Shown: one piece after another, positions 38,179 to 47,593 of the stretch | How positions within the stretch are numbered: the first letter of the stretch is position 1 | How the letters are laid out: each line of letters begins with the position of its first letter | Origin: Ilumatobacter sp. | GTDB lineage: Bacteria; Actinomycetota; Acidimicrobiia; Acidimicrobiales; Ilumatobacteraceae | DNA length: 64,000 bases | Reading direction: 5' to 3' | Assembly (NCBI GenBank): GCA_018666235.1 | Contig: JABJAB010000068.1 | Location: 62,001-126,000, forward strand | Position numbers and translations under genes: made by a program | The notes under the pieces: generated by a model | The model's input: the letters and a program-made list of their open reading frames with translations, nothing else | Told to the model about the DNA's origin: nothing | Databases searched by the model: none

Positions 38179-40470
38179 GTGGCTGGTGGCAGCATTCTTG
38201 GTAATCGCGTTCAGCGCAAAGAAGATCCGAAGTTCCTCACAGCGGGCGGTGAATACGCCGACGACCTGAAGGACCCTCGCCTCGACGGAGCCGCCCAGGT
38301 GGTGTACGTCCGCTCAGCGGTTGCGCACGGCACGATCGAGGCAATCGACATCGCCGGCGCACTCGACATGCCCGGCGTCATTGCGGTGCACACCGCCGAA
38401 TCACTCGGCCTCGAGCCGATCGCGTCGCCCTTCAACCCTGCCGCAGCACGCACACTGCTTGCCAGCGACAAAGTGCGGTACGTGGGCGAGCCAGTCGCCG
38501 CCGTCGTGGCCGAGACCTGGCAGCAAGCCGCCGACGCAGCCGAGATGGTGTTCGTCGACGTCGAGTTCCTGCCGACGCACATCGACCTCGAAGCCGCGCT
38601 CGCTTCGGACTCGTTGATCTACGAAGCCGCTGGAAGCAACGCCGTCTTCGACACGACGGCGCTCGGCATGCCCGAGAACACCGATGCGGACGAGTACTTC
38701 GCCGATTGCGAGGTCACGGTCACCGGCCGTTTCATGAACCAGCGGGTTGCACCGTGCCCACTCGAAGTTCGTGCCTCTGCTGCCATGTGGGACGAGGGTC
38801 GTCTCGTCCAGTGGATCTCGAGCCAGGGTGCACAGGGCGCCAAGGCCGCCTTCATCGCAGCCAACGGCGGAGATGCCGATGCCGTTCACCTGATCACCCC
38901 TGACGTCGGTGGCGGCTTCGGCGCGAAGATCGACTCCTATCCCGAAGAACTTCTCCTCGGGCCCATCGCCAAGCTGCTCGGCCGACCAGTGCGCTGGCGT
39001 GAAACACGCAGCGAGTCGATGATGAATCTCGGCCACGGTCGCGGTCAACTGCAGTACATCACGATCGGCGGCACCCGAGAGGGCAAAGTCACCCACTACC
39101 AACTCCGTGCGATTCAAGACGCAGGCGCCTTCGTTGGTATGGGCACGATCCTCGCGCCGTTCTTCACCCGACCCATGGCGTCTGGCGTGTACGACATCCC
39201 CAACATCGAATGCCGCACCACGTCGGTCGTCACGAACACCACACCGACCACCGCATACCGCGGCGCTGGTCGCCCTGAGGCAACAGCGGCGATCGAGCGA
39301 GCGATGGACATGTTCGCCCTCGAGATCGGCAAAGATCCAGCCGAGGTTCGCCGCATGAACCTGATCGCAAAGTTCATGGAGCCGCACACCACCTCCATTG
39401 GACAGACCTACGACGTCGGCGACTTCGAAGGGGCCCTCGACAAGGCCCTCGACACCGCCGGGTACGCGGATCTGCGGGCAGAACAGCAGGCCCGCCGCGA
39501 GTCAGGCGATGCCAAGCAACTCGGTATCGGCGTCAGCGTGTACGTCGAGATCACGGGCGGTGTTGATCCCAAGCAGGAGGCAGCCAAGCTCGAAGTTCAC
39601 GACGACGGAACCGCCACGGTCTACACGGGCACCTCTCCCCACGGTCAGGGCCACGAAACGGTGTGGGCGATGCTCGCCCACGACGAAACCGGGATCCCGA
39701 TGGACAAGATCACCCTCGTCTGGGGCGACACCGACCTCGTCCCCAGCGGTGGCGGCACCATGGGCTCGCGTTCGCTGCAACAGGGCGGTGCGGCCGTCCA
39801 CCAGGGCGCCATCGAACTGGTCGAGAAGGCCCAGGAACTCGCGGCCCAACTCCTCGAGGCCGACGTCGCAGACATCGTGCTCGACAAAGACAACGGCGCA
39901 TTCCACGTCGCGGGAACGCCAGCGGTGGCAAAGAGCTGGGCTGAGCTCGCTGTCGCATCGAGACAACAGGGCAACGAGCTCACCATCGACACGCTGTTCG
40001 TCGCAGACATGGCAACGTTCCCATTCGGGGCGCACATCGCTGTTGTCGAAGTCGACACCGACACTGGACAGGTCAAGCACCTCCGCCAGGTGGCCTGCGA
40101 CGATGCCGGTCGTGTCATCAACCCGCTGCTGCTCGACGGCCAGATCCATGGCGGCATCGCTCAAGGCACGGCACAGGCACTCCTCGAAGAGGTCCGCTAC
40201 GACGAAGACGGCAACCCGATCACCTCCAACCTCGCCGACTACGGCATGATCAGCTCAGCTGAGCTGCCGAGCTTCGAAGTCGTCCACATGGAGACACCGA
40301 CCTTCGTGAACCCGCTGGGCGCAAAGGGCATCGGCGAGTCAGGCACCATCGGCTCGACACCCGCAGTCCAGTCCGCGGTCGTCGACGCCGTCAGCCATCT
40401 CGGCGTCAAGCACATCGACATGCCCGCCACTGCCGAGCGCGTGTGGCAAGCCATTCAGGCCGCCCACTGA
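38179..40470 (+). CDS. Molybdenum hydroxylase large subunit, CoxL form II type (first copy)
   Basis: A 763-residue molybdopterin-binding subunit of the xanthine dehydrogenase/CO dehydrogenase family. Visible motifs are the N-terminal GNRVQRKEDPKFLTAGGEYADD, the PDVGGGFGAKI cofactor loop, AYRGAGRPE at residues 359-367, GQGHETVW, and near the C terminus GIGESGTIG with the catalytic glutamate. The active-site loop AYRGAGR is that of form II enzymes; proven CO dehydrogenases (form I) carry AYRCSFR. The copy stands without small and medium subunits; those lie 3.3-8 kb downstream. Start is GTG 38179 with AGGGG 7 nt upstream. It may pair with the shared S and M subunits or act on another substrate. 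Confidence 0.9.
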   Translation: MAGGSILGNRVQRKEDPKFLTAGGEYADDLKDPRLDGAAQVVYVRSAVAHGTIEAIDIAGALDMPGVIAVHTAESLGLEPIASPFNPAAARTLLASDKVRYVGEPVAAVVAETWQQAADAAEMVFVDVEFLPTHIDLEAALASDSLIYEAAGSNAVFDTTALGMPENTDADEYFADCEVTVTGRFMNQRVAPCPLEVRASAAMWDEGRLVQWISSQGAQGAKAAFIAANGGDADAVHLITPDVGGGFGAKIDSYPEELLLGPIAKLLGRPVRWRETRSESMMNLGHGRGQLQYITIGGTREGKVTHYQLRAIQDAGAFVGMGTILAPFFTRPMASGVYDIPNIECRTTSVVTNTTPTTAYRGAGRPEATAAIERAMDMFALEIGKDPAEVRRMNLIAKFMEPHTTSIGQTYDVGDFEGALDKALDTAGYADLRAEQQARRESGDAKQLGIGVSVYVEITGGVDPKQEAAKLEVHDDGTATVYTGTSPHGQGHETVWAMLAHDETGIPMDKITLVWGDTDLVPSGGGTMGSRSLQQGGAAVHQGAIELVEKAQELAAQLLEADVADIVLDKDNGAFHVAGTPAVAKSWAELAVASRQQGNELTIDTLFVADMATFPFGAHIAVVEVDTDTGQVKHLRQVACDDAGRVINPLLLDGQIHGGIAQGTAQALLEEVRYDEDGNPITSNLADYGMISSAELPSFEVVHMETPTFVNPLGAKGIGESGTIGSTPAVQSAVVDAVSHLGVKHIDMPATAERVWQAIQAAH

Positions 40471-40486
40471 GAGCCAGGAGCACACC

Positions 40487-41053
40487 ATGACCGACACACA
40501 TCAACGCGCCTCGTTCACATCGTTCGAGGAATCAACCGCAGAGGATTGGGCGATCATCGCCCCGCAGCTCAGCGTGACGCAGAGCATGGTCGCTGACCGT
40601 GTCATCGACTTGATGCGCGCGCTCGAGTTCGACCACGGCGGGTTTCCCGTCAACCGTCTTGAGCACAGCCTGCAGACAGCGACACGTGCCGAGAAGGACG
40701 GACAGGACGACGAGTACGTGCTGTGTGCGCTGATTCACGACATCGGCGACACGCTGAGCCCGTACGCCCACCCCGACATCGCGGCGGGCATCGTCAAGCC
40801 GTTCGTGTCCGAGGCCAATCACTTCATGGTCAAGCACCACGGTGAATTCCAGGGCTACTACTTCTGGCACTACCTCGGCATGGACAAAGAGGCTCGCGAG
40901 GTACACCGCGACAACCCGTTCTTCGATCACACCGAAGAGTTTTGCGCGAAGTACGACCAGAAGGCATTCGACGCCGACTACGTCAGCAACCCGCTCGAGC
41001 ATTACGAGCCGCTGATCCGTGAGATCTTGCGCGGCGCCGACTCTGCCAGCTGA
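40487..41053 (+). CDS. HD-domain protein (HD hydrolase or HD-type oxygenase)
   Basis: A 188-residue soluble protein. Histidines fit a metal-bound HD domain: H60 in RLEHSLQTA, H84-D85 in ALIHDIGDTLSPYAH, H112 and H117-H118 in NHFMVKHHGEF, and a late Asp in FDADYVSNPLEHYE. The pattern resembles the di-iron HD oxygenase group (PhnZ and inositol oxygenase relatives) as much as phosphohydrolases. It follows the first CoxL copy by 16 bp in the same direction and is likely co-transcribed. Whether it works with the molybdenum enzyme is unknown. Confidence 0.75.
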   Translation: MTDTHQRASFTSFEESTAEDWAIIAPQLSVTQSMVADRVIDLMRALEFDHGGFPVNRLEHSLQTATRAEKDGQDDEYVLCALIHDIGDTLSPYAHPDIAAGIVKPFVSEANHFMVKHHGEFQGYYFWHYLGMDKEAREVHRDNPFFDHTEEFCAKYDQKAFDADYVSNPLEHYEPLIREILRGADSAS

Positions 41054-41126
41054 TCTGGCTGCGGGCACTGCATAGACTTGACCCGCCGATTCGCCCGGCG
41101 ACGACTCGGGCCTGGAGAGACAACGG

Positions 41127-42158
41127 GTGCGACGGCGTGAACGCACTACGGTCGGCGCCGTGAACTCCACCATCGTGCGGCTGCGACTGGCGTTGGGCAT
41201 GGTTGCCACGGTGTTCGTGGTCGGCATGCTCGGCTACTGGTCGTTCGGCCTGTCGCCGCTCGACGCCGCCTATCAAACGATCACCACGGTCACGACGGTC
41301 GGCTTCCGCGAGCTCGCGGTGTTCGGGACCGCCGAGAAGTGGTTCACCATGGTGCTGATCGTCCTCGGCGTGTCGACCGTGCTGTACACCTTTACCCTCG
41401 CCGTGCAAGTAGTCGTCGAGGGACAACTCCGAGAATTCGTCGGGAGGCGACGCATGGATCGCGAACTGAGCAAGATCAGTGGCCACACGGTCGTCTGCGG
41501 ATGGGGTCGCGTCGGCCGGGCTGTCGCCGCTGACCTCGAGCGCTCCGGCCACCCGGTGGTGGTCGTCGATATCGACATCGATCGGGTCGCAGATGTCCTC
41601 CACCCCGTTGTGGTTGGTGACGCCACCCTCGATTCCACGCTCAGAGCAGCGGGGCTCGAGCGGGCCAGTTCTCTGATTGCGGCGCTCGAAGGCGACGCCG
41701 AGAACCTGTTCGTCACGCTGTCGGGTCGTTCGATCAATCCGAACCTGTTCATCGTGGCCCGCGCACGCCAGGACGAAAGCGTGCCGAAATTGGCCAATGC
41801 CGGCGCCGATCGAGTCGTCAACCCCCAGGAGCTTGGTGCGGCGAGGATGGCCTCATTTGTCGCTCGCCCACACGTCGCTGAGTTCATCGACGTGGTCATG
41901 CATGAACGTTCACTCGAGTTCCGAATGCAGGAATTCGATGTGCCACCGGAGTCGGTGCTGGCCGGCAGGACACTGAAAGACGCCAACCTCCGCGAGGCGA
42001 GCGGGGCGCTCGTGCTCGCACTGCGTTCACCCGACGGCGTCTTCACGACCAACCCGACCGGCGACACACACATCCAGCCACATCACATCATCATCGCGGT
42101 CGGTACTGCCGATGACCTGCACCGACTCGGCGAGCTCACCCGACGCCGCAGCTCATGA
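41127..42158 (+). CDS. Two-helix potassium channel with RCK (TrkA) domain
   Basis: A 343-residue protein. Two transmembrane helices (residues about 20-40 and 70-95) flank a pore loop with the selectivity filter TTVTTVGF; the last residue is Phe where most channels have Tyr-Gly. A cytosolic RCK module follows, starting with the Rossmann motif VVCGWGRVGRAVA near residue 122 and ending with a TrkA_C-like domain. It resembles MthK-type gated channels. GTG 41127 is used as start; GTG 41160 is a shorter choice. The last 4 bp overlap the HAD gene (ATGA), so both are coupled. Confidence 0.88.
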   Translation: MRRRERTTVGAVNSTIVRLRLALGMVATVFVVGMLGYWSFGLSPLDAAYQTITTVTTVGFRELAVFGTAEKWFTMVLIVLGVSTVLYTFTLAVQVVVEGQLREFVGRRRMDRELSKISGHTVVCGWGRVGRAVAADLERSGHPVVVVDIDIDRVADVLHPVVVGDATLDSTLRAAGLERASSLIAALEGDAENLFVTLSGRSINPNLFIVARARQDESVPKLANAGADRVVNPQELGAARMASFVARPHVAEFIDVVMHERSLEFRMQEFDVPPESVLAGRTLKDANLREASGALVLALRSPDGVFTTNPTGDTHIQPHHIIIAVGTADDLHRLGELTRRRSS

Positions 42159-42808
42159 GCCGCACTCACGTCCTCGTCGACTTGGACGGCACGATCTCCA
42201 ACTCGCTGCCCGGCATCGCCCGATCACTGCAGTACGCGTTCGCCGAGTGCGGATACGAGCCACCCACCGACGATGCGGTCCGTTCGATCATCGGGCCCCC
42301 ATTCGAGGTCTCGTTTCCCATCCTCGGTGTGCCCGTCAACGAGATGGCCCCCGTCGTCGCGAAGTACCGCGAACGGTACAACGACATCGGCCTCTTCGAG
42401 AACGCGATGTACGAGGGCGTCCCCGAGATGCTCGAAGCTCTGCTGCGTGACGGTCTCAGCCTCGCACTCGCCACGGCAAAGCCTGAAGCGGTCGCACGGC
42501 GCATCACCGCCCACTTCGACGTCGCGCGGCACTTCGTCTACGAAGCCGGCGCCAGCCCAGCCCTCAACGACAATCGCCGTTCGAAAGACCAGGTCATCAC
42601 CTACTGCTTGGCCGAACTCGGCATTGCGCCCGGGGATCATGTCGTGATGCTTGGCGATCGCGATCATGACGTCGAGGGAGCGCTCGCCAACGGCATCGAC
42701 TGTGTCGGCGTCACCTGGGGCTTTGGCTCGGCCGACGAACTGAGCGGTGCCGGCGCTCACCGCATCGTCGACCACCCGGCCGATGTGCTGGCCGCTGTCT
42801 CCGCCTGA
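42155..42808 (+). CDS. HAD superfamily phosphatase, phosphoglycolate phosphatase-like
   Basis: A 217-residue haloacid dehalogenase phosphatase. Motif I is VDLDGTISNS with the nucleophilic Asp, motif II is ATAKPEA, and motifs III/IV are the conserved Lys in RRSKDQVI and MLGDRDHDVEGALANG. A helical cap domain of subclass C1 lies between residues 18 and 85. The family removes phosphate from phosphoglycolate, sugar phosphates or nucleotides; the substrate is not shown. It is translationally coupled to the K+ channel. Confidence 0.9.
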   Translation: MSRTHVLVDLDGTISNSLPGIARSLQYAFAECGYEPPTDDAVRSIIGPPFEVSFPILGVPVNEMAPVVAKYRERYNDIGLFENAMYEGVPEMLEALLRDGLSLALATAKPEAVARRITAHFDVARHFVYEAGASPALNDNRRSKDQVITYCLAELGIAPGDHVVMLGDRDHDVEGALANGIDCVGVTWGFGSADELSGAGAHRIVDHPADVLAAVSA

Positions 42809-42850
42809 CGATGTGCTGACAGACCGATCAGCGAGTACCGTTCTCCGACA

Positions 42851-43267
42851 GTGAGCGCGACGGCAGACACCACCACCGAGGCCTCGTCGGTAGCGCCTCG
42901 CGTGCAATCCAACTCGTCGGCCGACCGCTTCATGCGACGTCTACTCCGACTCCCCGAGGGAAAGACCTCCACGGACGCCGAGGCCCGATCAGCATTCCAG
43001 AAGTCGATCGTGATCACTGCCTGCCGCTGCATCGTGATGTACCTGGTGTTGCCGTTTGTGCTGCCGATCGTCGGGGTCGCAAGCGGCGTCGGCCCAGCCA
43101 TCGGTCTCGTGATCGGGGTCCTCGCGATGATTGCGATCGTCTATTCGATTCGCCGCTTCTGGCGCGCCGACCACCCCAAGCGCTGGCATTACACGGTGTT
43201 TGCGTCGGTGATCATCGGCTTCTTGATCTACCTGTCGGTCAAGGACATCATCGAGCTCACCAGCTGA
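42851..43267 (+). CDS. Small membrane protein, three helices
   Basis: A 138-residue integral membrane protein. The first 55 residues are Ser/Thr-rich then basic (RFMRRLLRLPEGK), followed by three hydrophobic helices: CIVMYLVLPFVLPIVGVA, GLVIGVLAMIAIVYSI and ASVIIGFLIYLSV. A charged loop RRFWRADHPKRWHY lies between the second and third. The pattern occurs in actinobacterial hypothetical proteins but I cannot name the family. Start GTG 42851 with TACCGT 9 nt upstream. Confidence 0.7.
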   Translation: MSATADTTTEASSVAPRVQSNSSADRFMRRLLRLPEGKTSTDAEARSAFQKSIVITACRCIVMYLVLPFVLPIVGVASGVGPAIGLVIGVLAMIAIVYSIRRFWRADHPKRWHYTVFASVIIGFLIYLSVKDIIELTS

Positions 43268-43335
43268 GCCGCATTCTTTCGATTGCCCAAGCGCCCGGTA
43301 CGGTGTTCCGTTCGACGATTGAAATGAGAACGCCC

Positions 43336-43593
43336 ATGGCGGTCAAGAAGCCCATCCTCAGCCCCTGGTTCGACGGCAACACGCCGTTGGAGGAGCTCCC
43401 CGCCAGCGATCAGGTCGCCCACGACATCGTGCTCGAATTCGGTGACCTGAAGCCGTCCGTGATGCGCATTATGGACGCCGAACTCGACGATGACCAACGA
43501 CTCAATGCCATGGTCGCGTTCCGCGATTCACTGCAGGATCCGGGCAACGCGAATCGCGACCCGCGCGTCGCCATCGCCAACGCCAGCAAGTAG
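43336..43593 (+). CDS. Small hypothetical protein
   Basis: An 85-residue soluble protein that I do not recognise. It starts MAVKKPILSPWFDGNTPLEE, is acidic overall, has a predicted helix around VMRIMDAELDDDQRLNAMVAFRDSL and ends in a polar tail. ATG 43336 is preferred; ATG 43324 would add four residues. A TACGGT box at 43299-43304 may be its promoter. It reads in the same direction as the coxSLM operon, but three hairpins lie between. Confidence 0.55.
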   Translation: MAVKKPILSPWFDGNTPLEELPASDQVAHDIVLEFGDLKPSVMRIMDAELDDDQRLNAMVAFRDSLQDPGNANRDPRVAIANASK

Positions 43594-43595
43594 CT

Positions 43596-43668
43596 GTCGC
43601 CCAAGGCGACGACACCGCCGTTGGTACTCCCAACGTGTTGACTCGGCCGGCGGACGCAAGAACTTGCG
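43596..43668 (+). repeat. Three tandem hairpins upstream of coxS
   Basis: Within 73 nt there are three perfect short stem-loops: GTCGCC-caa-GGCGAC (43596-43610), CGTTGG-tactc-CCAACG (43619-43635) and CGCAAG-aa-CTTGCG (43655-43668). None is followed by a T-run. The first begins 2 nt after the stop of the upstream small gene and may be a U-less terminator. The others could be operators, since a CATGAT -10-like box (43711-43716) follows 43 nt later. Confidence 0.55.
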
Positions 43669-43758
43669 CACGAGGGGACTCTCCGTGACGTTCGCCACCG
43701 CCGGATGAGGCATGATGGTGGGCACACGTCCGCACACGACAAACCTGGGGGATTCTCC

Positions 43759-44217
43759 GTGGAAGTTTCGATCAACATCAATGGCACACAGCAGACGCAC
43801 GACGTCGAGCCGCGCACGCTGCTTGTTCAGTACATCCGCGAGCACGCCGGTTTGACCGGCACCAATATCGGCTGCGACACGTCATCGTGCGGCGCCTGCT
43901 CCATCCATCTCAATGGTGAGGCTGTGAAGAGCTGCACCATCCTTGCGGTGCAGGCCGATGGCCAGGAGATCAAGACCATCGAAGGCATGGCCGACGCCGA
44001 CGGCACGCTGCACCCGATGCAGCAGGCCTTCATGGAGAACCATGGCCTGCAATGCGGCTACTGCACACCCGGCATGGTCATGGCCGCCACGAGCTTGCTC
44101 GACGAGAATCCGAACCCGTCCGAAGAGGACGTCCGGCTTGGCCTGGAAGGCAACCTCTGTCGTTGCACCGGCTATCACAACATCGTCAAGTCAGTCCTCG
44201 CTGCGGCGAGCGCCTGA
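43759..44217 (+). CDS. coxS: Molybdenum hydroxylase small subunit, two [2Fe-2S] clusters
   Basis: A 152-residue iron-sulfur subunit. The plant-type cluster is in CDTSSCGAC plus a further Cys in VKSC; the second cluster is in CGYCTPGM and CRCTGYHNI. It passes electrons from the molybdenum site of CoxL to the FAD of CoxM. Start GTG 43759 has GGGGGA 6 nt upstream; an ATG at 43705 is in frame but lacks a binding site. First gene of an S-L-M operon, the order typical of form II clusters. Confidence 0.93.
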   Translation: MEVSININGTQQTHDVEPRTLLVQYIREHAGLTGTNIGCDTSSCGACSIHLNGEAVKSCTILAVQADGQEIKTIEGMADADGTLHPMQQAFMENHGLQCGYCTPGMVMAATSLLDENPNPSEEDVRLGLEGNLCRCTGYHNIVKSVLAAASA

Positions 44218-44268
44218 GTTCACGAACAATCAATTGGGGGCGGCTTTGAACTGGATGGGGGTCCAGCA

Positions 44269-46698
44269 ATGACAGTCATCGACAATCAAACCGCCAGCGA
44301 CGAATCAATCGCCGCCGGCAACGGAGTGCTCGGCCAACGAATGCTCCGCAAGGAAGACCCAGCGCTCCTCACGGGCGAAGCGGTCTATACCAACGACATG
44401 GTGGTACCGGGGGCCCTCTACATGGCCGTCCTCAGGAGCCCCCACGCGCACGCGACGATCACCTCGATCGACACGTCAGCGGCCCTGGCATTGCCCGGGG
44501 TACACAGCGTTTACACGGGTGCCGACATGGCTGACCAGTGGGCCGCACCGATGCCGTGCGCGTGGCCGGTCACCGACGACATGAAGAACCCGGCGCACTA
44601 TCCGCTCGCGGTATCAAAAGTCGCCTACGTCGGCGACGGCGTCGCCTGCGTGCTGGCCGAAACCGACTCGATCGCGCATGATGCGATCGAGTTGATCGAC
44701 GTCGACTACGACGTGCATCGCGCAGTGATCGATCTCGAAGCGGCGCTGTCCGACGACGTCGTTATTCACGACGAACTCGGAACGAATGCCAGCTACACCT
44801 GGCCGCTCCTCATTGAGGAGAACGACGGCGACTGCCAAAAGGCCATGGACGAGGCTGCGTATGTCGTGTCTGAACGCTACGTCCAACAGCGTCTGATCCC
44901 GATGGCGATGGAACCACGCGCCGTCGTCGCGTTGCCGCAGCCCTTCGGTGGCGACATGACGTTGTACTCCGCCACACAGGTGCCCCACATCTTGAAGGTG
45001 ATGACGGCGCTGACGCTCGGAATTCCTGAGCACCAGTTACGTGTGGTGTGCCCCGCAGTCGGCGGTGGCTTCGGTTCCAAGCTCGACGTCTACGCCGAGG
45101 AACTGCTGTGTGTGCAGCTGGCCCGCACCCTCAAGGTGCCGGTCCGCTGGAACGAAGAACGCTCAGAGAATGCCCTCGCCACGGTCCATGGTCGTGCTCA
45201 GATTCAGGACATCGAACTCGCTGCGGATGCTGACGGCAAGCTCACCGGTATGCGGGTGAGGCTCACTGCCGACATGGGCGCCTACCTCCAACTCGTTACA
45301 CCTGGCATCCCGCTGTTCGGCGCGTTTCTCTATGCCGGCGTGTACGAACTGCCGAAGGCATACGATTTCTCATGTACCGGCGTCTTTACCACCATGACGC
45401 CGACCGATGCGTACCGCGGCGCCGGCCGACCCGAGGCCACCTACGCAATCGAGCATGCCATGGATGCGCTCGCCCGCAAGGTTGGCATCGATCCGCTCGA
45501 ATTGCGTCGCCGCAACTTCATCCCGAAAGAGTCCTACCCGTACGAGGCGTTCACCGGTCTGGTGTACGACTCAGGCGATCACGACAAGGCAGCTTCCATT
45601 GCCGAGGGTCTCCTCGACTACGCCGGAATGCGCGCCCGCCAGACTGAACAGAACACACCCGGGTCGACGAAACGACTGGGGATCGGGGTATCGACCTACT
45701 TCGAGATGTGCGGCCTTGCCCCATCACGAGTGCTCGCGTCACTGAACTACTCAGCAGGCGGTTGGGAATCAGCCACCGTCCGAGTGCTGCCAACCTCGAA
45801 GATCCAAGTGGTCACCGGCACCGCCCCGCACGGGCAAGGTCACGAAACGGCTTGGTCAATGATCGCCGCCGACAGATTTGGCGTCGATCCAGCCGACGTC
45901 GACGTGCTGCACTCCGATACGGCCATCGCTCCACTCGGGCTCGACACCTACGGCTCGCGTTCGTTGCCCGTCGGCGGTGTTGCGATCACCATGGCCTGCG
46001 ACAAGGTCATTGACAAGGCCCGCAAGATCGCGGCTCATCAGATGGAGGCCAACGAGGAAGACCTCGAGTTCTCCGGAGGCACGTTCCGCGTCGCCGGTTC
46101 GCCCGACAAGGAAATGCCGCTCGCCGCCATCGCGTTCGAAGCGTTCACGGCCCACGACCTTCCCGATGGCCTCGAGCCGAACCTCGAAGCGCAGGTCACC
46201 TACGACCCGCCGAACTTCTCGTGGCCGTTTGGGACGCACATGTGTGCCGTCGAGATCGATACCGAGACCGGCGATGTTGATCTGCTGCAGTATGTCGCCG
46301 TCGACGACTGCGGCAACAAGGTCAACCCGCTCATCGTGGACGGCCAGGTGCACGGCGGCGTCGTGCAGGGCATCGCACAAGCGCTCTATGAAGAGGCTCG
46401 CTACGACGACGACGGCACCCTGCAGTCGTCGACCCTGGCGGAGTACCTCGTGCCGGCGGCCAGCGATGTTCCTCCGATCACCCTCGGTGAGAGCATCACG
46501 CCCTCGCCCAGCAACCCACTCGGCGTCAAGGGGGTCGGCGAGGCCGGCACCATTGGCGCTGCCCCGTGCGTCATGAACGCCGTGGTCGATGCCCTCTCGG
46601 GGCTCGGCGTGCAAGACATCCAGATGCCAGCGAGTCCGCTGAACGTCTGGAATGCAATTCAACAAGCCCAAGCCAACCATCAGGAGACCAACCAGTGA
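44269..46698 (+). CDS. coxL: Molybdenum hydroxylase large subunit, CoxL form II type (second copy)
   Basis: An 809-residue molybdopterin-binding subunit. Motifs: LGQRMLRKEDPALLTGEAVY at the start, VGGGFGSKLD near residue 265, AYRGAGRPE at 381-389, GQGHETAW, and GVGEAGTIG near the C terminus with the catalytic Glu. The active-site loop is again form II (AYRGAGR), not AYRCSFR. It shares the fold and motif order with the copy at 38179 but differs in sequence, so it is a paralog and not a recent duplicate. It lies 52 bp after coxS and overlaps coxM by 4 bp (GTGA). Confidence 0.93.
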   Translation: MTVIDNQTASDESIAAGNGVLGQRMLRKEDPALLTGEAVYTNDMVVPGALYMAVLRSPHAHATITSIDTSAALALPGVHSVYTGADMADQWAAPMPCAWPVTDDMKNPAHYPLAVSKVAYVGDGVACVLAETDSIAHDAIELIDVDYDVHRAVIDLEAALSDDVVIHDELGTNASYTWPLLIEENDGDCQKAMDEAAYVVSERYVQQRLIPMAMEPRAVVALPQPFGGDMTLYSATQVPHILKVMTALTLGIPEHQLRVVCPAVGGGFGSKLDVYAEELLCVQLARTLKVPVRWNEERSENALATVHGRAQIQDIELAADADGKLTGMRVRLTADMGAYLQLVTPGIPLFGAFLYAGVYELPKAYDFSCTGVFTTMTPTDAYRGAGRPEATYAIEHAMDALARKVGIDPLELRRRNFIPKESYPYEAFTGLVYDSGDHDKAASIAEGLLDYAGMRARQTEQNTPGSTKRLGIGVSTYFEMCGLAPSRVLASLNYSAGGWESATVRVLPTSKIQVVTGTAPHGQGHETAWSMIAADRFGVDPADVDVLHSDTAIAPLGLDTYGSRSLPVGGVAITMACDKVIDKARKIAAHQMEANEEDLEFSGGTFRVAGSPDKEMPLAAIAFEAFTAHDLPDGLEPNLEAQVTYDPPNFSWPFGTHMCAVEIDTETGDVDLLQYVAVDDCGNKVNPLIVDGQVHGGVVQGIAQALYEEARYDDDGTLQSSTLAEYLVPAASDVPPITLGESITPSPSNPLGVKGVGEAGTIGAAPCVMNAVVDALSGLGVQDIQMPASPLNVWNAIQQAQANHQETNQ

Positions 46699-47519
46699 TC
46701 CCCGCACAGTTCGACTACGTCCGCGCCGAATCTGCTGAAGAGGCAATCAGCCTCATCGGCCAGCACGGCGACGAGGCCAAGTTCATTGCGGGCGGCCACA
46801 GCCTCCTGCCATTGATGAAGCTGCGCCTGGCACAGCCGTCGGTCCTGGTCGATATCGGCCGCTTGTCCGACCTGTCCTACATCCGTGAAGACGGCGACCA
46901 CATCGCGATCGGCGCGATGACACGCCACATGGATGTCGAAACTTCTGACGTGCTCAAGCAGCATGCGCCATTACTCGCGCACGCCGCAGGTCACGTCGGT
47001 GACCCGCAGGTGCGTCACCGCGGCACTATCGGTGGCTCAATTGCGCACAGCGACTCAGCGTCCGACCTGCCCGCCACCACTCTGGCGATGGGCGCCACCT
47101 ATGTAGCCCAAGGCCCGAACGGCACTCGCGAAATCGCTGCAGGCGACTTCTTCGAGGGTTTCTTGACGACCGCGCTGGCACCAGATGAGATGCTCACCGA
47201 GATCCGCGTCCCCAAGATGAACGGTGCCGGCTGGAGCTTCCAGAAGTTCAACCGCCGCGCCCAGGACTGGGCAATTGTCGGCGTGGCTGCGTGGCGCAAC
47301 GGAACCGAGTCGGGTGTCGGCCTCGTCAACATGGGTTCTGTGCCGATTCTTGCGACAAGCGTCAGTGCCGCCATCGCGAGCGGCGCGTCCATCGAAGACG
47401 CAGCCGCCGAGGCTGCGGCACAGGCCGACCCAACGGGCGACCTCAATGCCAGCGTCGAGTACCGCCAGCACCTCGCACGTGTCCTGACCAAGCGTGCGCT
47501 GACCATCGCCTCCACCTGA
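46695..47519 (+). CDS. coxM: Molybdenum hydroxylase medium subunit, FAD-binding
   Basis: A 274-residue FAD-binding subunit. The FAD pyrophosphate loop AGGHSLLPLMKLRLAQPS is near residue 33, and the second conserved block RHRGTIGGSIAHSDSASDLP is near 105. The C-terminal CODH flavoprotein domain follows. GTG 46695 overlaps the coxL stop, with AGGAGA upstream. It completes the heterotrimer S-L-M and passes electrons to the respiratory chain. Confidence 0.93.
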   Translation: MIPAQFDYVRAESAEEAISLIGQHGDEAKFIAGGHSLLPLMKLRLAQPSVLVDIGRLSDLSYIREDGDHIAIGAMTRHMDVETSDVLKQHAPLLAHAAGHVGDPQVRHRGTIGGSIAHSDSASDLPATTLAMGATYVAQGPNGTREIAAGDFFEGFLTTALAPDEMLTEIRVPKMNGAGWSFQKFNRRAQDWAIVGVAAWRNGTESGVGLVNMGSVPILATSVSAAIASGASIEDAAAEAAAQADPTGDLNASVEYRQHLARVLTKRALTIAST

Positions 47520-47593
47520 GCACCGCAGGTTCACCCAATCGGTGAATTTTCAGGTGCTGGCTGCTGACGGTTGACCAGTAGCGTTTGCGGACC

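Noticed and set aside
38401..39387. 328-codon minus-strand open frame inside the first coxL
   Set aside because: Antisense to conserved CoxL motifs with no recognisable domain.
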